Assembly (NCBI RefSeq): GCF_000968535.2
Contig: NC_016112.1
Location: 1,054,001 to 1,118,000 of the forward strand
Direction: 5' to 3'
Source of the DNA: Methylotuvimicrobium alcaliphilum 20Z
GTDB lineage: Bacteria > Pseudomonadota > Gammaproteobacteria > Methylococcales > Methylomonadaceae
Length of the DNA stretch: 64,000 nt
Below the pieces are notes generated by a model. That model ran no database searches. It was given only the letters and a program-made list of their open reading frames with translations, and had not been told where the DNA came from. This document shows, piece by piece, positions 7,185 to 15,090 of the stretch (the first letter of the stretch is position 1; the number at the start of each line of letters is the position of its first letter). The translations under genes were made by a program, and so were the position numbers.

Positions 7185-9026
7185 TTAGATGTTGTAGCGA
7201 ATCGAAACGAAAAAGTTGCGATCGGCCGTGTTGTAGGTATCGACCAATTGGTATTGTTTATCCAGCAGATTATTCAATTGAGCGCTAATGGTCCAGTTTT
7301 TATTGATGTGATAGGCCGAGCGTAAATCGACGGTCGCATAACCGCTGACTTTGGTCGTATTAGCGGCATCGTCGTAGCGATAGCCCTCGGCTAATAGGAA
7401 AGCACCGACGTCGACGGGACCGAACGATCTCGATAGATCGAATGATAACATTCTATCGGTGCGGCGTGGCAGACGATTATTCGTTTCCCGGTCGACCGGG
7501 CGGAGCAAATTCATGCCCAGTTTGGCGTTCCAACCGAAAATTTGTGTGCCGATTTCGGCTTCGATCCCGTTGATTTGAGCTTTACCGATGTTTTCGGCGG
7601 ATAAGTTAAACGTTGCCGGATCAAAGACATAGACGATTAGGTTATCTAGGTCGGTATGATAAGCGCGAATCTCCCACTGTAGCCAGTCATGATTACCCGC
7701 GAGTCCGACCTCGACCGATTTCGACTCCTCGGCCATTAAGTTGGGGTTGCCGAAACCGGGCCAATAGAGTTGGTTGAAGGATGGGGCCTTGAAGCCGTTG
7801 CCGAAATTCGCGAATGTACTGATGCCGTAATCCCAATTGGAACGCCAGCCGATGCTGCCGGTGACGAAATCGCCGAAGGCTTCGTTTTCATCCCAACGAA
7901 TCGAACCGTTGAGATGATGGTTATCGAAGAATCGTCCGTGCCATTCGCCGAACACGCCGACATCGTAACGCGATAGCTCGGTATAGTCGGTGGTGCTATC
8001 CGCTTCATCCAAACGGTAATCGGCCCCGAGTGTCAATTGATGATCGTCCGACAATTGGATCGCATTCAACCAACTGGCATTCCAGCGCGTGCTGTCGAAA
8101 CGGCTGAAAAACGTGCCGTCCGGACTGAAATTGTCGGCGTCGTCTCGGCTTTGCCCTAACCGTAAGGTCGAGCGCCAATTGTCGATGACATCGATGGCGC
8201 CGCTCAGGCCGATGACCTGATTGACGAATTCCATTCTATTCGGCGTGCCGTCGAAGTCGTTGCGACCTTCCGAGCGCATGTAGGTGGCTTCCATCTCGGC
8301 ATTGTTATCGAAGCGATGGCCCAAGCGTGCATTGAGGCCGGTATTATAGAAACCGTCTTTATCGGGCTCATCCACCCCGAAAAAACCGGTAGTCGGTTGC
8401 CGTGCGTCGAAGCCTTGCGAATTGAAATGCGACGCGCCGAGGGTATACCAACTATTTTGATAACGCCCGCTGATCGTGCCCGAAGCCTTCGCGGTATTAA
8501 ACGAGCCGCCGCCGGCATCGATCGTGATCGTCGGTTTTTCTTTTTGTGCGCCTTTGCGGGTAAAAATTTGAATGACGCCGCCCAAGGCTTCGGCGCCCCA
8601 AAGACTGGATTGCGGACCGCGAATGATCTCGACGCGTTCGATTTGATCGATCGGCAGCAGTTCGAACGGCGAAGTACCGGAGGTGACAGAACCGAAGCGG
8701 ATGCCGTCGACCAAGACCAAGACATGGCCGGAATTGGTGCCGCGTATGAAGACGCTGGAGTTTTTTCCGTATCCGCCTTGTTGTGTGATATCGAGTCCGG
8801 TCGAACCTCGGAGCAATTCCGGCAAGGTGTTGACCTGAAGTCGTTCGATGTCTTCGCGAGTATAGACGGTGCTGGCGGTTGCCAGATGTTCTTTGGGGCT
8901 GTCGGACCGAGTTGCCGTGATCAACATCTCGGGTAAATGTAACGGTGTTTCGTCCGGGGCCGAGTCGGCCAAGGCCGGAAGATGGAAGCCGGTGAATAAC
9001 AGTGGGCTTAAAAAGAATGTTCGCAT
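7185..9026 (-). CDS. btuB: BtuB-like TonB-dependent vitamin B12 outer-membrane receptor
   Basis: 613 residues. A short signal peptide (ends near ALA) precedes a TonB-box-like segment (EMLITATR, about residues 32-40), a plug domain (residues ~50-160, with VFIRGTNSGHVLVLVDGIR and ERVEIIRGPQSSLWG) and a 22-strand-type barrel. The last residues, FFVSIRYNI, end in a hydrophobic aromatic pattern as expected for barrel insertion. It imports corrinoids across the outer membrane with TonB energy. It is preceded by a cobalamin riboswitch (9140-9305), the best evidence for substrate, and followed by a BtuM-like inner-membrane transporter. The length is normal for BtuB. Confidence 0.93.
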   Translation of the reverse strand: MRTFFLSPLLFTGFHLPALADSAPDETPLHLPEMLITATRSDSPKEHLATASTVYTREDIERLQVNTLPELLRGSTGLDITQQGGYGKNSSVFIRGTNSGHVLVLVDGIRFGSVTSGTSPFELLPIDQIERVEIIRGPQSSLWGAEALGGVIQIFTRKGAQKEKPTITIDAGGGSFNTAKASGTISGRYQNSWYTLGASHFNSQGFDARQPTTGFFGVDEPDKDGFYNTGLNARLGHRFDNNAEMEATYMRSEGRNDFDGTPNRMEFVNQVIGLSGAIDVIDNWRSTLRLGQSRDDADNFSPDGTFFSRFDSTRWNASWLNAIQLSDDHQLTLGADYRLDEADSTTDYTELSRYDVGVFGEWHGRFFDNHHLNGSIRWDENEAFGDFVTGSIGWRSNWDYGISTFANFGNGFKAPSFNQLYWPGFGNPNLMAEESKSVEVGLAGNHDWLQWEIRAYHTDLDNLIVYVFDPATFNLSAENIGKAQINGIEAEIGTQIFGWNAKLGMNLLRPVDRETNNRLPRRTDRMLSFDLSRSFGPVDVGAFLLAEGYRYDDAANTTKVSGYATVDLRSAYHINKNWTISAQLNNLLDKQYQLVDTYNTADRNFFVSIRYNI

Positions 9027-9139
9027 GATGTCCTCTGCGCCGCCCGCGCATGAAAGGTTGTAGTATTACAACGCAAGGGCGCGCGGCGAAAAGGCAGAGT
9101 ATGGCTCGACCGTTTCGTTAACAGCCCTCCGCTGTGTCG

Positions 9140-9305
9140 AATCGCTATCGGGCCGGTCTCCGGGCTTATAAGTGGCCATAGGCCTGAATCATCGCCTTCC
9201 CATGTCATTGCACACAGTGGCAAATTGATGATTCTTTACTTATCTACCGTTGCGGGGGCAGCGCCGGCTTTGGCTTGATGACCTGACCGGCTTCCCGTTT
9301 AACCC
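9140..9305 (-). promoter_or_regulatory. Cobalamin riboswitch upstream of btuB
   Basis: Read on the minus strand, the order of conserved blocks is that of the AdoCbl riboswitch: GGGAAGCCGGT near 9296, GCTGCCCCCGCAACGGTA near 9270-9253, the B12-box core GCCACTG near 9220, a GGGAAGGC block near 9200, and AGCCCGGAGACCGGCC near 9165-9150. It ends about 115 bp before the btuB start. It should shut off btuB and btuM when intracellular B12 is high. Whether it acts on transcription or translation I cannot tell; no clear T-tract terminator follows. Confidence 0.93.
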
Positions 9306-9340
9306 CGCCCTAGAATCGACAGGTCGATTCTAGGGCGGGG
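9303..9340. repeat. Perfect 18-bp inverted repeat with 2-nt loop at the riboswitch 5' edge
   Basis: 9303-9320 is the exact reverse complement of 9323-9340 with only two bases between. In the btuB transcript this would be a very stable hairpin at the 5' end of the leader, just before the riboswitch. No T tract follows on either strand, so it is not a classic terminator. Confidence 0.75.
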
Positions 9341-9360
9341 CACCTGAAAGCAAGGAGGGC

Positions 9361-9388
9361 ATTATAGGGATTTACCGGCTGAATGCAA
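9361..9388 (-). promoter_or_regulatory. Probable sigma-70 promoter of the btuB riboswitch transcript
   Basis: On the minus strand: TTGCAT (9388-9383), a 16-bp spacer, then a perfect TATAAT (9366-9361). Transcription would begin near 9354, placing the 18-bp hairpin and then the riboswitch in the leader. Confidence 0.6.
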
Positions 9389-9437
9389 GTGGAAGAAAAA
9401 TAGAGAGGATTCAATCGAAAAAAGCATTTTTGGGGCG

Positions 9438-9540
9438 GACTTGGGCGGGACGGAGTTTGCAACTCCGTCCCTAACCGTTTCGACTGTGGCCGAAGCAAAT
9501 CAAAACGTTTGGGCCGGGTTACATAACCCGCCCCGAGCGA
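9438..9540. repeat. Palindromic module shared with the MITE-like element interior
   Basis: Two palindromes, GGACGGAGTTTGCAACTCCGTCC and GGGCCGGGTTACATAACCCGCCC, separated by a CGTTTCGACTGTGGCCGAAG stretch. The same module order occurs inside the elements at 1061-1289 and 33810-33925, but the CTGATTAGCAAG ends are missing here. It lies between cobU and the btuB promoter (gene-free 9027-9582). Confidence 0.6.
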
Positions 9541-9582
9541 GGCATGCGGAACCATTTAGGGAAGTTATTCCTAGCCAGGCCC

Positions 9583-10080
9583 TTATTTCATCTGCAATTT
9601 CAACCCGGCGCTGCAAAAAAAGACTCGCTCGCAATGCCGCCCCATCAATTGCGCGGCCTTGCCCGATAAATCGATGAATTGCCGGGCTAAGCGATTGTCG
9701 GGAATGACGCCGAGGCCTACCTCGTTATGAATCAAGACCAATTCGACGGGAAGCTGCAACACGGCGTCTAATTCCTGCAGAATGTCGGATTCGGGAATTT
9801 GATGATACAAGGCGTTGTTCAGCCACATCGACACGCACTCGACCAATACCGGACGGTCTAAGCCTTGTAGTGCGGCGAGCAGCTTGACCGGTTCCTCGAT
9901 CGTGACGAACGAATCCTGCCGGCGCTGTTGGTGAACGGCCACTCGGGTCTTCATTTCGTCGTCGAAAAATTCGGTCGTCGCCAGATAATAGGGTTTTTCA
10001 TTCCCGCATCGCTGTAAAACATAGTCTTCCGCCAAACGCGATTTACCGCTTTTGACGCCGCCGATGAATAAGGTCTTCAT
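9583..10080 (-). CDS. cobU: Bifunctional adenosylcobinamide kinase / guanylyltransferase
   Basis: 165 residues from the ATG at 10080. The open frame runs further upstream, but the P-loop GGVKSGKSRL begins at residue 6 from this ATG, as in CobU, and the start overlaps the cobQ stop by 4 bp (ATGA). Downstream motifs LVECVSMWLNN and IHNEVGLGVIPDNRLAR (guanylyltransferase region) are intact. It phosphorylates adenosylcobinamide and adds GMP, giving the activated intermediate used by CobS. It is the last gene of the cobS-cobC-cobQ-cobU run. The length is normal for the family. Confidence 0.96.
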   Translation of the reverse strand: MKTLFIGGVKSGKSRLAEDYVLQRCGNEKPYYLATTEFFDDEMKTRVAVHQQRRQDSFVTIEEPVKLLAALQGLDRPVLVECVSMWLNNALYHQIPESDILQELDAVLQLPVELVLIHNEVGLGVIPDNRLARQFIDLSGKAAQLMGRHCERVFFCSAGLKLQMK

Positions 10081-11480
10081 GCCTGTTCCTGTAATGCTTG
10101 TAGGATTAACGATAAATCCAAATTGGCCGCGACCCGGTCGGCGAAACCCTGAATTTGAGCATCTCGGTAGACGGCGTAGGCATAACCCCGATAATCGGGG
10201 GTCAGGGCTTTGAAATAAGCGGTTCGAAATACGTCGTTGTCGAAAATGCCGTGTACATGCGTGCCGGCGACCGCGCCTTGCCGATAAAAAAGCGGGAATT
10301 GAGTCATGCGCCCGCAATGAATTTCATAGCCGCTCAAACCCGGATAGTCGAACAGGTCATAGCTGCCGCGCCGGACGATCTTGGGTAGCCGGTAAAACAC
10401 CTCGTCATCGATAAAACCGAATCCGGATTCGCTGCCGGGCCGGTCGTGTTCGATAGCGTCAGGGTCGTGCAACGTTCGGCACAGCATCTGGTAACCGCCG
10501 CAAATACCGAACACCGCTTTGTCGAAACGCTCGATTTCGTCGAACAAGCCTTGTTGCTTCAGCCATCTCAAATCGCGCAGCACGGTTTTACTGCCCGGCA
10601 ACAGCACCATGTCGAAACCGCTCAAGGGGCGGTAGGCTTGAATCAATTCGACATGCAGCTCTTCATCCGCCATCAATACGTCCAGATCGTTATAATTGCT
10701 CAAGCCGGGGTAGGCGATCGCGGCAATACGAATCTTGACGCCGTTCAGGCGTTGCCGGTAATTATTGAGCGATTGCGAATCTTCCATGTCGATATTGAGC
10801 GGCTCGAACGGCAATACGCCGAGCACCGGCACGCCGAAGCGCTCTTTGATGATGGTTTCGCCTTCATCGAAAAAACGCCGATCGCCCCGGAATTTATTGA
10901 TAACGACGCCGATCAAATTTTTGCGCATGACAGGATGCATCAATTCCAGCGTGCCGTAAATCGACGCGAAGACGCCGCCCCGTTCGATGTCGGCGACCAG
11001 AATGTTTTTGGTGCCGAAGGTATTGGCGACAAAACTGTTCGATAAGTCTTTATGCAGTAGATTGAGTTCGACCGGAGAGCCGGCGCCTTCGGCGATGACC
11101 AAGTCATGAGACTGCCGGAGCGTCGTAAAGGCTTGTTCAACCTGTAATTTAAGGTCGCCTATCGAATCGTAATAGTCCGCAATCGATTGATTTCGATCAA
11201 CCAAGCCGTTGACGATCACTTGCACCGAACCGTTGCCGTGCGATTTCAGCAGCACCGGATTGAACAAATGATTCGGTTCGACCCGCGCGGCCTCGGCTTG
11301 CAGGCATTGCGCGCGGGAGATTTCGCGGCCGTCCGGGGTCACCGCCGAATTATTCGAGACGTTTTGCGCCTTAAACGGCGCAACGCTGAGTCCCTGGTCT
11401 GCAAAAATCCGGCACAAGGCCATCGCTATCGTGGTTTTGCCGGCGTCCGAGCTGGTGCCGAAGATTGCTAAAGGTTTCAT
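10077..11480 (-). CDS. cobQ: Adenosylcobyric acid synthase (glutamine-hydrolysing)
   Basis: 467 residues. The N-terminal ATP-binding domain starts with IFGTSSDAGKTTIAMALCRIF (P-loop at residues ~8-16). The C-terminal class I glutamine-amidotransferase-like domain has the nucleophile motif GICGGYQML (about residue 325) and the GTHVHGIFDND histidine region (about residue 410). It amidates four carboxylates of adenosylcobyrinic a,c-diamide in the cytoplasm. It overlaps cobC by 4 bp upstream and cobU by 4 bp downstream, so it is translationally coupled. It is also called CbiP in anaerobic-pathway organisms. Its presence suggests that de novo corrinoid synthesis, not only salvage, may operate. Confidence 0.97.
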   Translation of the reverse strand: MKPLAIFGTSSDAGKTTIAMALCRIFADQGLSVAPFKAQNVSNNSAVTPDGREISRAQCLQAEAARVEPNHLFNPVLLKSHGNGSVQVIVNGLVDRNQSIADYYDSIGDLKLQVEQAFTTLRQSHDLVIAEGAGSPVELNLLHKDLSNSFVANTFGTKNILVADIERGGVFASIYGTLELMHPVMRKNLIGVVINKFRGDRRFFDEGETIIKERFGVPVLGVLPFEPLNIDMEDSQSLNNYRQRLNGVKIRIAAIAYPGLSNYNDLDVLMADEELHVELIQAYRPLSGFDMVLLPGSKTVLRDLRWLKQQGLFDEIERFDKAVFGICGGYQMLCRTLHDPDAIEHDRPGSESGFGFIDDEVFYRLPKIVRRGSYDLFDYPGLSGYEIHCGRMTQFPLFYRQGAVAGTHVHGIFDNDVFRTAYFKALTPDYRGYAYAVYRDAQIQGFADRVAANLDLSLILQALQEQA

Positions 11481-12040
11481 AGATTGAGATAGTGAATATA
11501 GGTGTATTGATGGCTATATTGAAATTTATGCAAAGAGCCATGATCGACGCGGAATTGAAAGGCGGCAGCGGGCGACAGCTTCAAGATATGGGTCAGAAGG
11601 GCGCGAATCACGCCGGCATGAGTCACGACGACGGCTTGCGAAAGCTCGGTCTTGATGAGCTCTTGCCAAAAACTGCCGGCACGGCGGCATAAATCGGTAA
11701 AACTTTCGCCGTTCGGCGGCGGGACGTCGACGAAATTTTGTGTCCAATGGTTTAGGGCTTTTGCGTCGATTTCATCGAAAAACACGCCTTCCCAATCGCC
11801 GAAATCCAGCTCCAAAATCCGTTCGTCGGTGACGACCTCATCGGATAGGGAATCAGCCAAACGTTTGCAACGGCTGAGTGCGCTGCTATAAAACCGGCAG
11901 TCTTCGGCTAGTTCAGGCAATTTTTGCCGTAGGGCTTCCATCTCCCGGGCAAAGCTGTCCGCCAGGGGAATGTCAGACCGCCCGTAACATAAGCCTTTAG
12001 CGGCTGCGGTTTGGGTATGGCGAATCAAATAAATGTCCAT
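11477..12040 (-). CDS. cobC: Alpha-ribazole phosphatase (histidine phosphatase superfamily)
   Basis: 187 residues. The RHTQT motif at residues 7-11 is the phospho-histidine site, and VTHAGVIRALL near residue 139 carries the second catalytic histidine; GYGRSDIPL-type residues follow the first motif as in CobC. It removes the 5'-phosphate of alpha-ribazole phosphate (or of the coenzyme phosphate) in the lower-ligand branch. It overlaps cobS by 16 bp and cobQ by 4 bp. In isolation the family could be mistaken for a phosphoglycerate mutase, but the operon fixes the role. Confidence 0.93.
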   Translation of the reverse strand: MDIYLIRHTQTAAAKGLCYGRSDIPLADSFAREMEALRQKLPELAEDCRFYSSALSRCKRLADSLSDEVVTDERILELDFGDWEGVFFDEIDAKALNHWTQNFVDVPPPNGESFTDLCRRAGSFWQELIKTELSQAVVVTHAGVIRALLTHILKLSPAAAFQFRVDHGSLHKFQYSHQYTYIHYLNL

Positions 12041-12771
12041 AGAGCGTTTAGGAAAAGATAAAAAACGACTTCGGCGACTTGCTGGCCGGCCCCCAAGCAG
12101 TCTCCGGTATAGCCGCCGATATGACGATGAAAATAGCGGCCGAGCACTAGCGTGACCAGCGCCATCGGTATCAGCGCGGTCAGGGCTAAAGGGGGCAGCA
12201 ATACAAAAGGCAGCAACGCCGGAATGCCTGCCAAGAGTAAAGTTTTCGCATCGGGCTTGAATACCGCGCCGGACGACTTGCTAGGCTGCGTGCGGGCGTA
12301 GTCGTAGCGGTACATCAAATACAACGGAAACCAACGGCTGATACTATGTCCCGCCAGTAAAGCCAGCGGCGGCAGATGCGCCGGTAAACCGGTCAAAAGC
12401 CTGAATTTCAACAGAAGCAGCAATAACAAGCCGAGCGCGCCATAGGCGCCGATCTGCGAGTCTTTCATGATGTCCAGAATGCGCTGTTTATCGTAGCCGC
12501 CGCCGAAACCGTCGCAGACATCGGCAAAACCGTCCTCATGAAAAGCCCCGGTAACCAGAATCCCGGCGATCAAGGCGATAACGACCGCAATGTCTTGCGG
12601 CCAGATTTGCAAAGCGATCCAGAACACCGATGCCGAAATACCGCCGACCAACCAACCGACCAGCGGCAGGTAAACGCAGGACTTCGGAAGCCGTCGATAA
12701 TCGAGGCCAGCCGGGCAGGGCAGCCGGGTATAAAAGCCGACGGCCAGTAGGAAATCGTGAAATGAAGGCAT
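12025..12771 (-). CDS. cobS: Adenosylcobinamide-GDP ribazoletransferase (cobalamin synthase)
   Basis: 248 residues, an inner-membrane protein with several hydrophobic helices. The conserved metal-binding motif HEDGFADVCDGFGGG near residues 78-92 and DSQIGAYG near residue 107 are intact. It joins activated cobinamide with alpha-ribazole to finish the coenzyme. It is the first gene of the downstream half of the cobalamin operon. The next upstream sequence is a decayed integron rather than cobT, so this half must have its own promoter in about 12772-13013, where I see no clear -35/-10 pair. Confidence 0.95.
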   Translation of the reverse strand: MPSFHDFLLAVGFYTRLPCPAGLDYRRLPKSCVYLPLVGWLVGGISASVFWIALQIWPQDIAVVIALIAGILVTGAFHEDGFADVCDGFGGGYDKQRILDIMKDSQIGAYGALGLLLLLLLKFRLLTGLPAHLPPLALLAGHSISRWFPLYLMYRYDYARTQPSKSSGAVFKPDAKTLLLAGIPALLPFVLLPPLALTALIPMALVTLVLGRYFHRHIGGYTGDCLGAGQQVAEVVFYLFLNALWTFI

Positions 12772-13013
12772 GGGGAGTTTTGCTTGAATTAGGCGGGATA
12801 TGTTCTTGGCATGTCTAATTCTACTTTGTCTTGCGACAATTTATAAAATCGATCGCTTGAGAACATGACAAACCGGGCGGCTAATTATGAACACAAGCAA
12901 CACGGTGTAAGCCTTGCGGCGTATGGCAAATGCCGGAAAAAGGCAGGTGGTTGAATTATAAAATAAACCCGATACCCTTTTTTTGCAGTTTTGTTTCGAC
13001 CTGTCTAGTTTGG

Positions 13014-13073
13014 AGCTAACGCAAAGCTCAGCGGCGGAGCGTTAGCGGAGTCCGCTGGAGTACCAGGTTAGGC
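13014..13073 (-). other. attC-like recombination site (hicBA cassette end)
   Basis: Read on the minus strand, the 60-bp site begins GCCTAAC (R'' consensus RYYYAAC), has inner arms CCAGCGG and CCGCTGAG that can pair, and ends GCGTTAGCT (R' close to GTTRRRY, with one mismatch). It lies 11 bp after the hicA stop, where an integron cassette's attC is expected. Length and arm order fit the 59-base-element class. Confidence 0.7.
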
Positions 13074-13083
13074 GTAGACAGCT

Positions 13084-13260
13084 TCATATCCCCAATTGCC
13101 CTTTGATAAGCCGACAAAGACTCTCTTTTATTTCGGAATGTCTTGGAACTGGAGTTTGTTTACCATTGGCAGGATTTGCATAAATATCGTGCTTATTGCC
13201 ATGACGTTTAAGGTAACAGCCTGCTTCAACCAATTCTCTAATAAAGTTTCCTCGTTTCAC
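13084..13260 (-). CDS. hicA: HicA-type mRNA interferase toxin
   Basis: 58 residues starting at GTG (13260), overlapping the hicB stop by 4 bp (GTGA). The translation begins VKRGNFIRELVEAGCYLKRH and continues GNKHDIYANPANGKQTPVPR, followed by a helix ending IKGQLGI. This is the HicA pattern: a double-stranded-RNA-binding-like fold with the key histidine in the G-x-x-H segment and a basic P-x-P-R-H stretch. HicA cleaves mRNA when HicB is lost. The order hicB-hicA is the reverse of the commonest arrangement but is known. It lies inside an integron cassette with its antitoxin. Confidence 0.85.
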   Translation of the reverse strand: MKRGNFIRELVEAGCYLKRHGNKHDIYANPANGKQTPVPRHSEIKESLCRLIKGQLGI

Positions 13261-13466
13261 GCTACTTCGACGAAGACTTCTTTTATTTGTGATGCTGGGT
13301 GGTTGGTTTGCACCTCCTCTGCCATTAAAAGTTTATAAGCATCTTCAATATTTTCTTCCAACTCCTCTAGTGTCTCACCCTGGCTAAAAACCCCAGGGAT
13401 TTCCTTAAGTTTGCCAATATACCATCCATCATCCAACCAATACTCGAGAGTAAATGCACGTTTCAT
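13257..13466 (-). CDS. hicB: HicB-family antitoxin (short form)
   Basis: 69 residues. The partial RNase-H-like HicB fold is recognisable: FTLEYWLDDGWYIGKLKEIPGV, then a GETLEELEENIEDAYKLL helix. There is no C-terminal helix-turn-helix or ribbon-helix-helix domain, so this is the short form and may not bind its own promoter. It neutralises HicA, encoded directly downstream with a 4-bp overlap. The start ATG at 13466 lies 37 bp inside the cassette boundary set by the attC site at 13503, typical for cassette genes. Confidence 0.88.
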   Translation of the reverse strand: MKRAFTLEYWLDDGWYIGKLKEIPGVFSQGETLEELEENIEDAYKLLMAEEVQTNHPASQIKEVFVEVA

Positions 13467-13502
13467 ATTTATATCCCACTAAAAATTGACCTGAATTCTG
13501 TT

Positions 13503-13555
13503 GTTCAACACAAAGTTCTTTAGCGCTCGCTTTCCGGTTGAGCACTGGGTTAAGC
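13503..13555 (-). other. attC-like recombination site (peroxiredoxin cassette end)
   Basis: On the minus strand it starts GCTTAAC (fits RYYYAAC, overlapping the stop codon of the peroxiredoxin gene) and ends GTTGAAC (fits GTTRRRY) 53 bp later; GCTCAACCGG and a CTTTGTGTTGA region lie inside. Both cores match consensus exactly. The spacing to hicB is that of a cassette junction. Confidence 0.7.
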
Positions 13556-14131
13556 TTGATTCTCGGAGAGCCAAGCCATCACCTCAATAACATTTTTATC
13601 TGGTGGAAAGACAGGATAAAAACATTTTTTAATCATTCCACTTTGTGTAATGAGCGTCAATCTTTTGAGCAATTTTAACCCTTCGACTTCAAGTAGGGGC
13701 AATTTCAAAGTTGAGGAAAAATAATGATTGACATCGCTCAAAAGCGGATAAGGCAACCCTAATCGACTAGCAGCTTCTTTTTGTGTCTCTGATGTTTGAG
13801 TACTTATGCCGTAAATGCCTATCCCATTACGATTGAATTCAGTATAGTTTTCACGATATGAACATACCTGTGGCGTACACCCAGCGGCACCGGGAATTTG
13901 AACCCAGCCTTCTGGAATGGCAAATCCTGGGCGACCTGTCATTGGATAGCAGAAAATCACATTCCAGCCAGACAAGCGGGATAGATTGATTTCTTGGTCA
14001 TTGATAGACCATAGAGAAACATCCGGCAACAGCATGTTTTCCAGATGTTCACATGCCCTATCATTCAAAGGAATTGGCAAATCCTTTGGAATAGATAGAA
14101 GTACATCGGGTGGAAGTTGAAAATTTGGCAC
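13550..14131 (-). CDS. Peroxiredoxin (AhpC/TSA, BCP/PrxQ-like cysteine pattern)
   Basis: 193 residues. The redoxin core has the motif IPGAAGCTPQVCSYRENY; C85 would be the peroxidatic and C90 the resolving cysteine, the 5-residue spacing of PrxQ/BCP enzymes. It lacks a signal peptide, so it would reduce peroxides in the cytoplasm. An unusual insertion (YPMTGRPGFAIPEGW) precedes the active site. It is carried as the first cassette of a decayed integron: a cassette boundary core lies 17 bp before its ATG and an attC-like site overlaps its stop codon. Its AT-rich composition differs from the flanking cob genes, in keeping with acquisition. Confidence 0.85.
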   Translation of the reverse strand: MPNFQLPPDVLLSIPKDLPIPLNDRACEHLENMLLPDVSLWSINDQEINLSRLSGWNVIFCYPMTGRPGFAIPEGWVQIPGAAGCTPQVCSYRENYTEFNRNGIGIYGISTQTSETQKEAASRLGLPYPLLSDVNHYFSSTLKLPLLEVEGLKLLKRLTLITQSGMIKKCFYPVFPPDKNVIEVMAWLSENQA

Positions 14132-14147
14132 AGTAATTTTCCAAGAA

Positions 14148-14154
14148 GCCTAAC
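14148..14154 (-). other. Cassette boundary / attI-type core site
   Basis: GTTAGGC on the minus strand (fits GTTRRRY) lies between the integrase remnant and the first cassette gene, where attI-cassette recombination would occur. The 7-bp core alone is weak evidence; its value is its position. Confidence 0.45.
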
Positions 14155-14273
14155 TACAATTAGACATCCTAAATGATGCAAAATATTGCGTCATAGAGCT
14201 GCCTAATTTATTTGATAAAATTAAAATAATATAGTTTACAGCGAGTTGTAAAAAACAACTTTTCCTACTAAAA

Positions 14274-14565
14274 ATGCGAAATACGTCAGTGCCGACTTCG
14301 GGGAATTCAACGATATTATGGGATCAAGTATGGGCTAAGATTCGTTTGAGGCACTGTAGCAATCGTACCGAACAGGCCTATACGGACTGGATTAAACGCT
14401 ATATTCTGCATTTTGGCAAGCGTCATCCGCGTGACTTGGGCGCTAGTGAAGCGGTGCAGTTTTTGACGCATTTGGCGGTCAGCGGCAAAGTGGCGGCCTC
14501 CACGTAAAATCAAGAGAAAGCCTCGTTGTTGTTTTGTGAAAAAAGATGGGCAGATCGGATTAAAA
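14274..14565 (+). pseudogene. intI: Truncated integron integrase (IntI), N-terminal remnant
   Basis: The first 77 residues match the N-terminal core-binding domain of integron tyrosine recombinases (LWDQVWAKIRLRHCSNRTEQ, then a YTDWIKRYILHFGKRHP segment and FLTHLAVSGKVAAST). An in-frame TAA (14505-14507) replaces the expected Gln codon. After it the frame still reads NQEKASLLF, matching the NQALSALLF part of full-length integrases, and then homology is lost. The whole catalytic domain (Arg, His, Tyr) is absent, so it cannot be active. It is divergent from the cassette genes, the normal integron geometry. Confidence 0.82.
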
Positions 14566-14576
14566 TGAATCCTTTT

Positions 14577-15005
14577 TTATTCAGGCCAAAACTCAGAATT
14601 CATAACCTGCTCAATGCTCCATGGACAGGACTCGGGGAAGCAATCGAGTCCTGTTTCCTTTACCGCAAGACTGACGGCATCGGACCACACCCATTCCCGC
14701 CAATCGGGTTGAGTCAAATCGGTTTTAAGACTGGGGGTTTCTTTCAAGGAACCTGCAATCCCTCGACGTTGCTCCTTGATTGCCCGCTGCCAGCTTTTAC
14801 TGCGAAAGCCTGCCTGATATTGCCATTTCAGTAGATGGGCCAGCAAAACAGCCATTCTACTTTTCAATTCTCTTCGTTCGCTTTTGCCCACGTCTTCAAT
14901 CTCATCCGCAATATGTTCAAGGTCGAGCATGTTGAACTGGCCCGCACGGAGCAGCGCGGCCTGCTCGTTCGCCCATGCAACAATGTCTGATTCGTAGCTA
15001 TGCAT
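14577..15005 (-). CDS. DUF29 domain-containing protein
   Basis: 142 residues from the ATG at 15005, with GAGGG 8 nt upstream; a TTG 24 bp earlier is less likely. The DUF29 pattern is clear: YESDIVAWANEQAALLRAG, then DLEHIADEIEDVGKSERREL and an HLLKWQYQ helix with RSKSW. It is soluble, helical and of unknown function. It sits between the integrase remnant and cobT, on the cob strand, and ends 12 bp from the intI remnant. It is probably part of the foreign insert that split the cobalamin operon. Confidence 0.85.
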   Translation of the reverse strand: MHSYESDIVAWANEQAALLRAGQFNMLDLEHIADEIEDVGKSERRELKSRMAVLLAHLLKWQYQAGFRSKSWQRAIKEQRRGIAGSLKETPSLKTDLTQPDWREWVWSDAVSLAVKETGLDCFPESCPWSIEQVMNSEFWPE

Positions 15006-15090
15006 CGAAAAGCCCTCAATATTTCTCAATAGGGTTTTAAACCGTGAAAAAAGTAACCCCGCGTCTCATCAAAAACAAACCTCGGCAATT

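Noticed and set aside
14526-14834. 102-codon plus-strand frame
   Set aside because: It is antisense to the DUF29 gene, whose family match is clear; the end of the intI remnant only grazes it.
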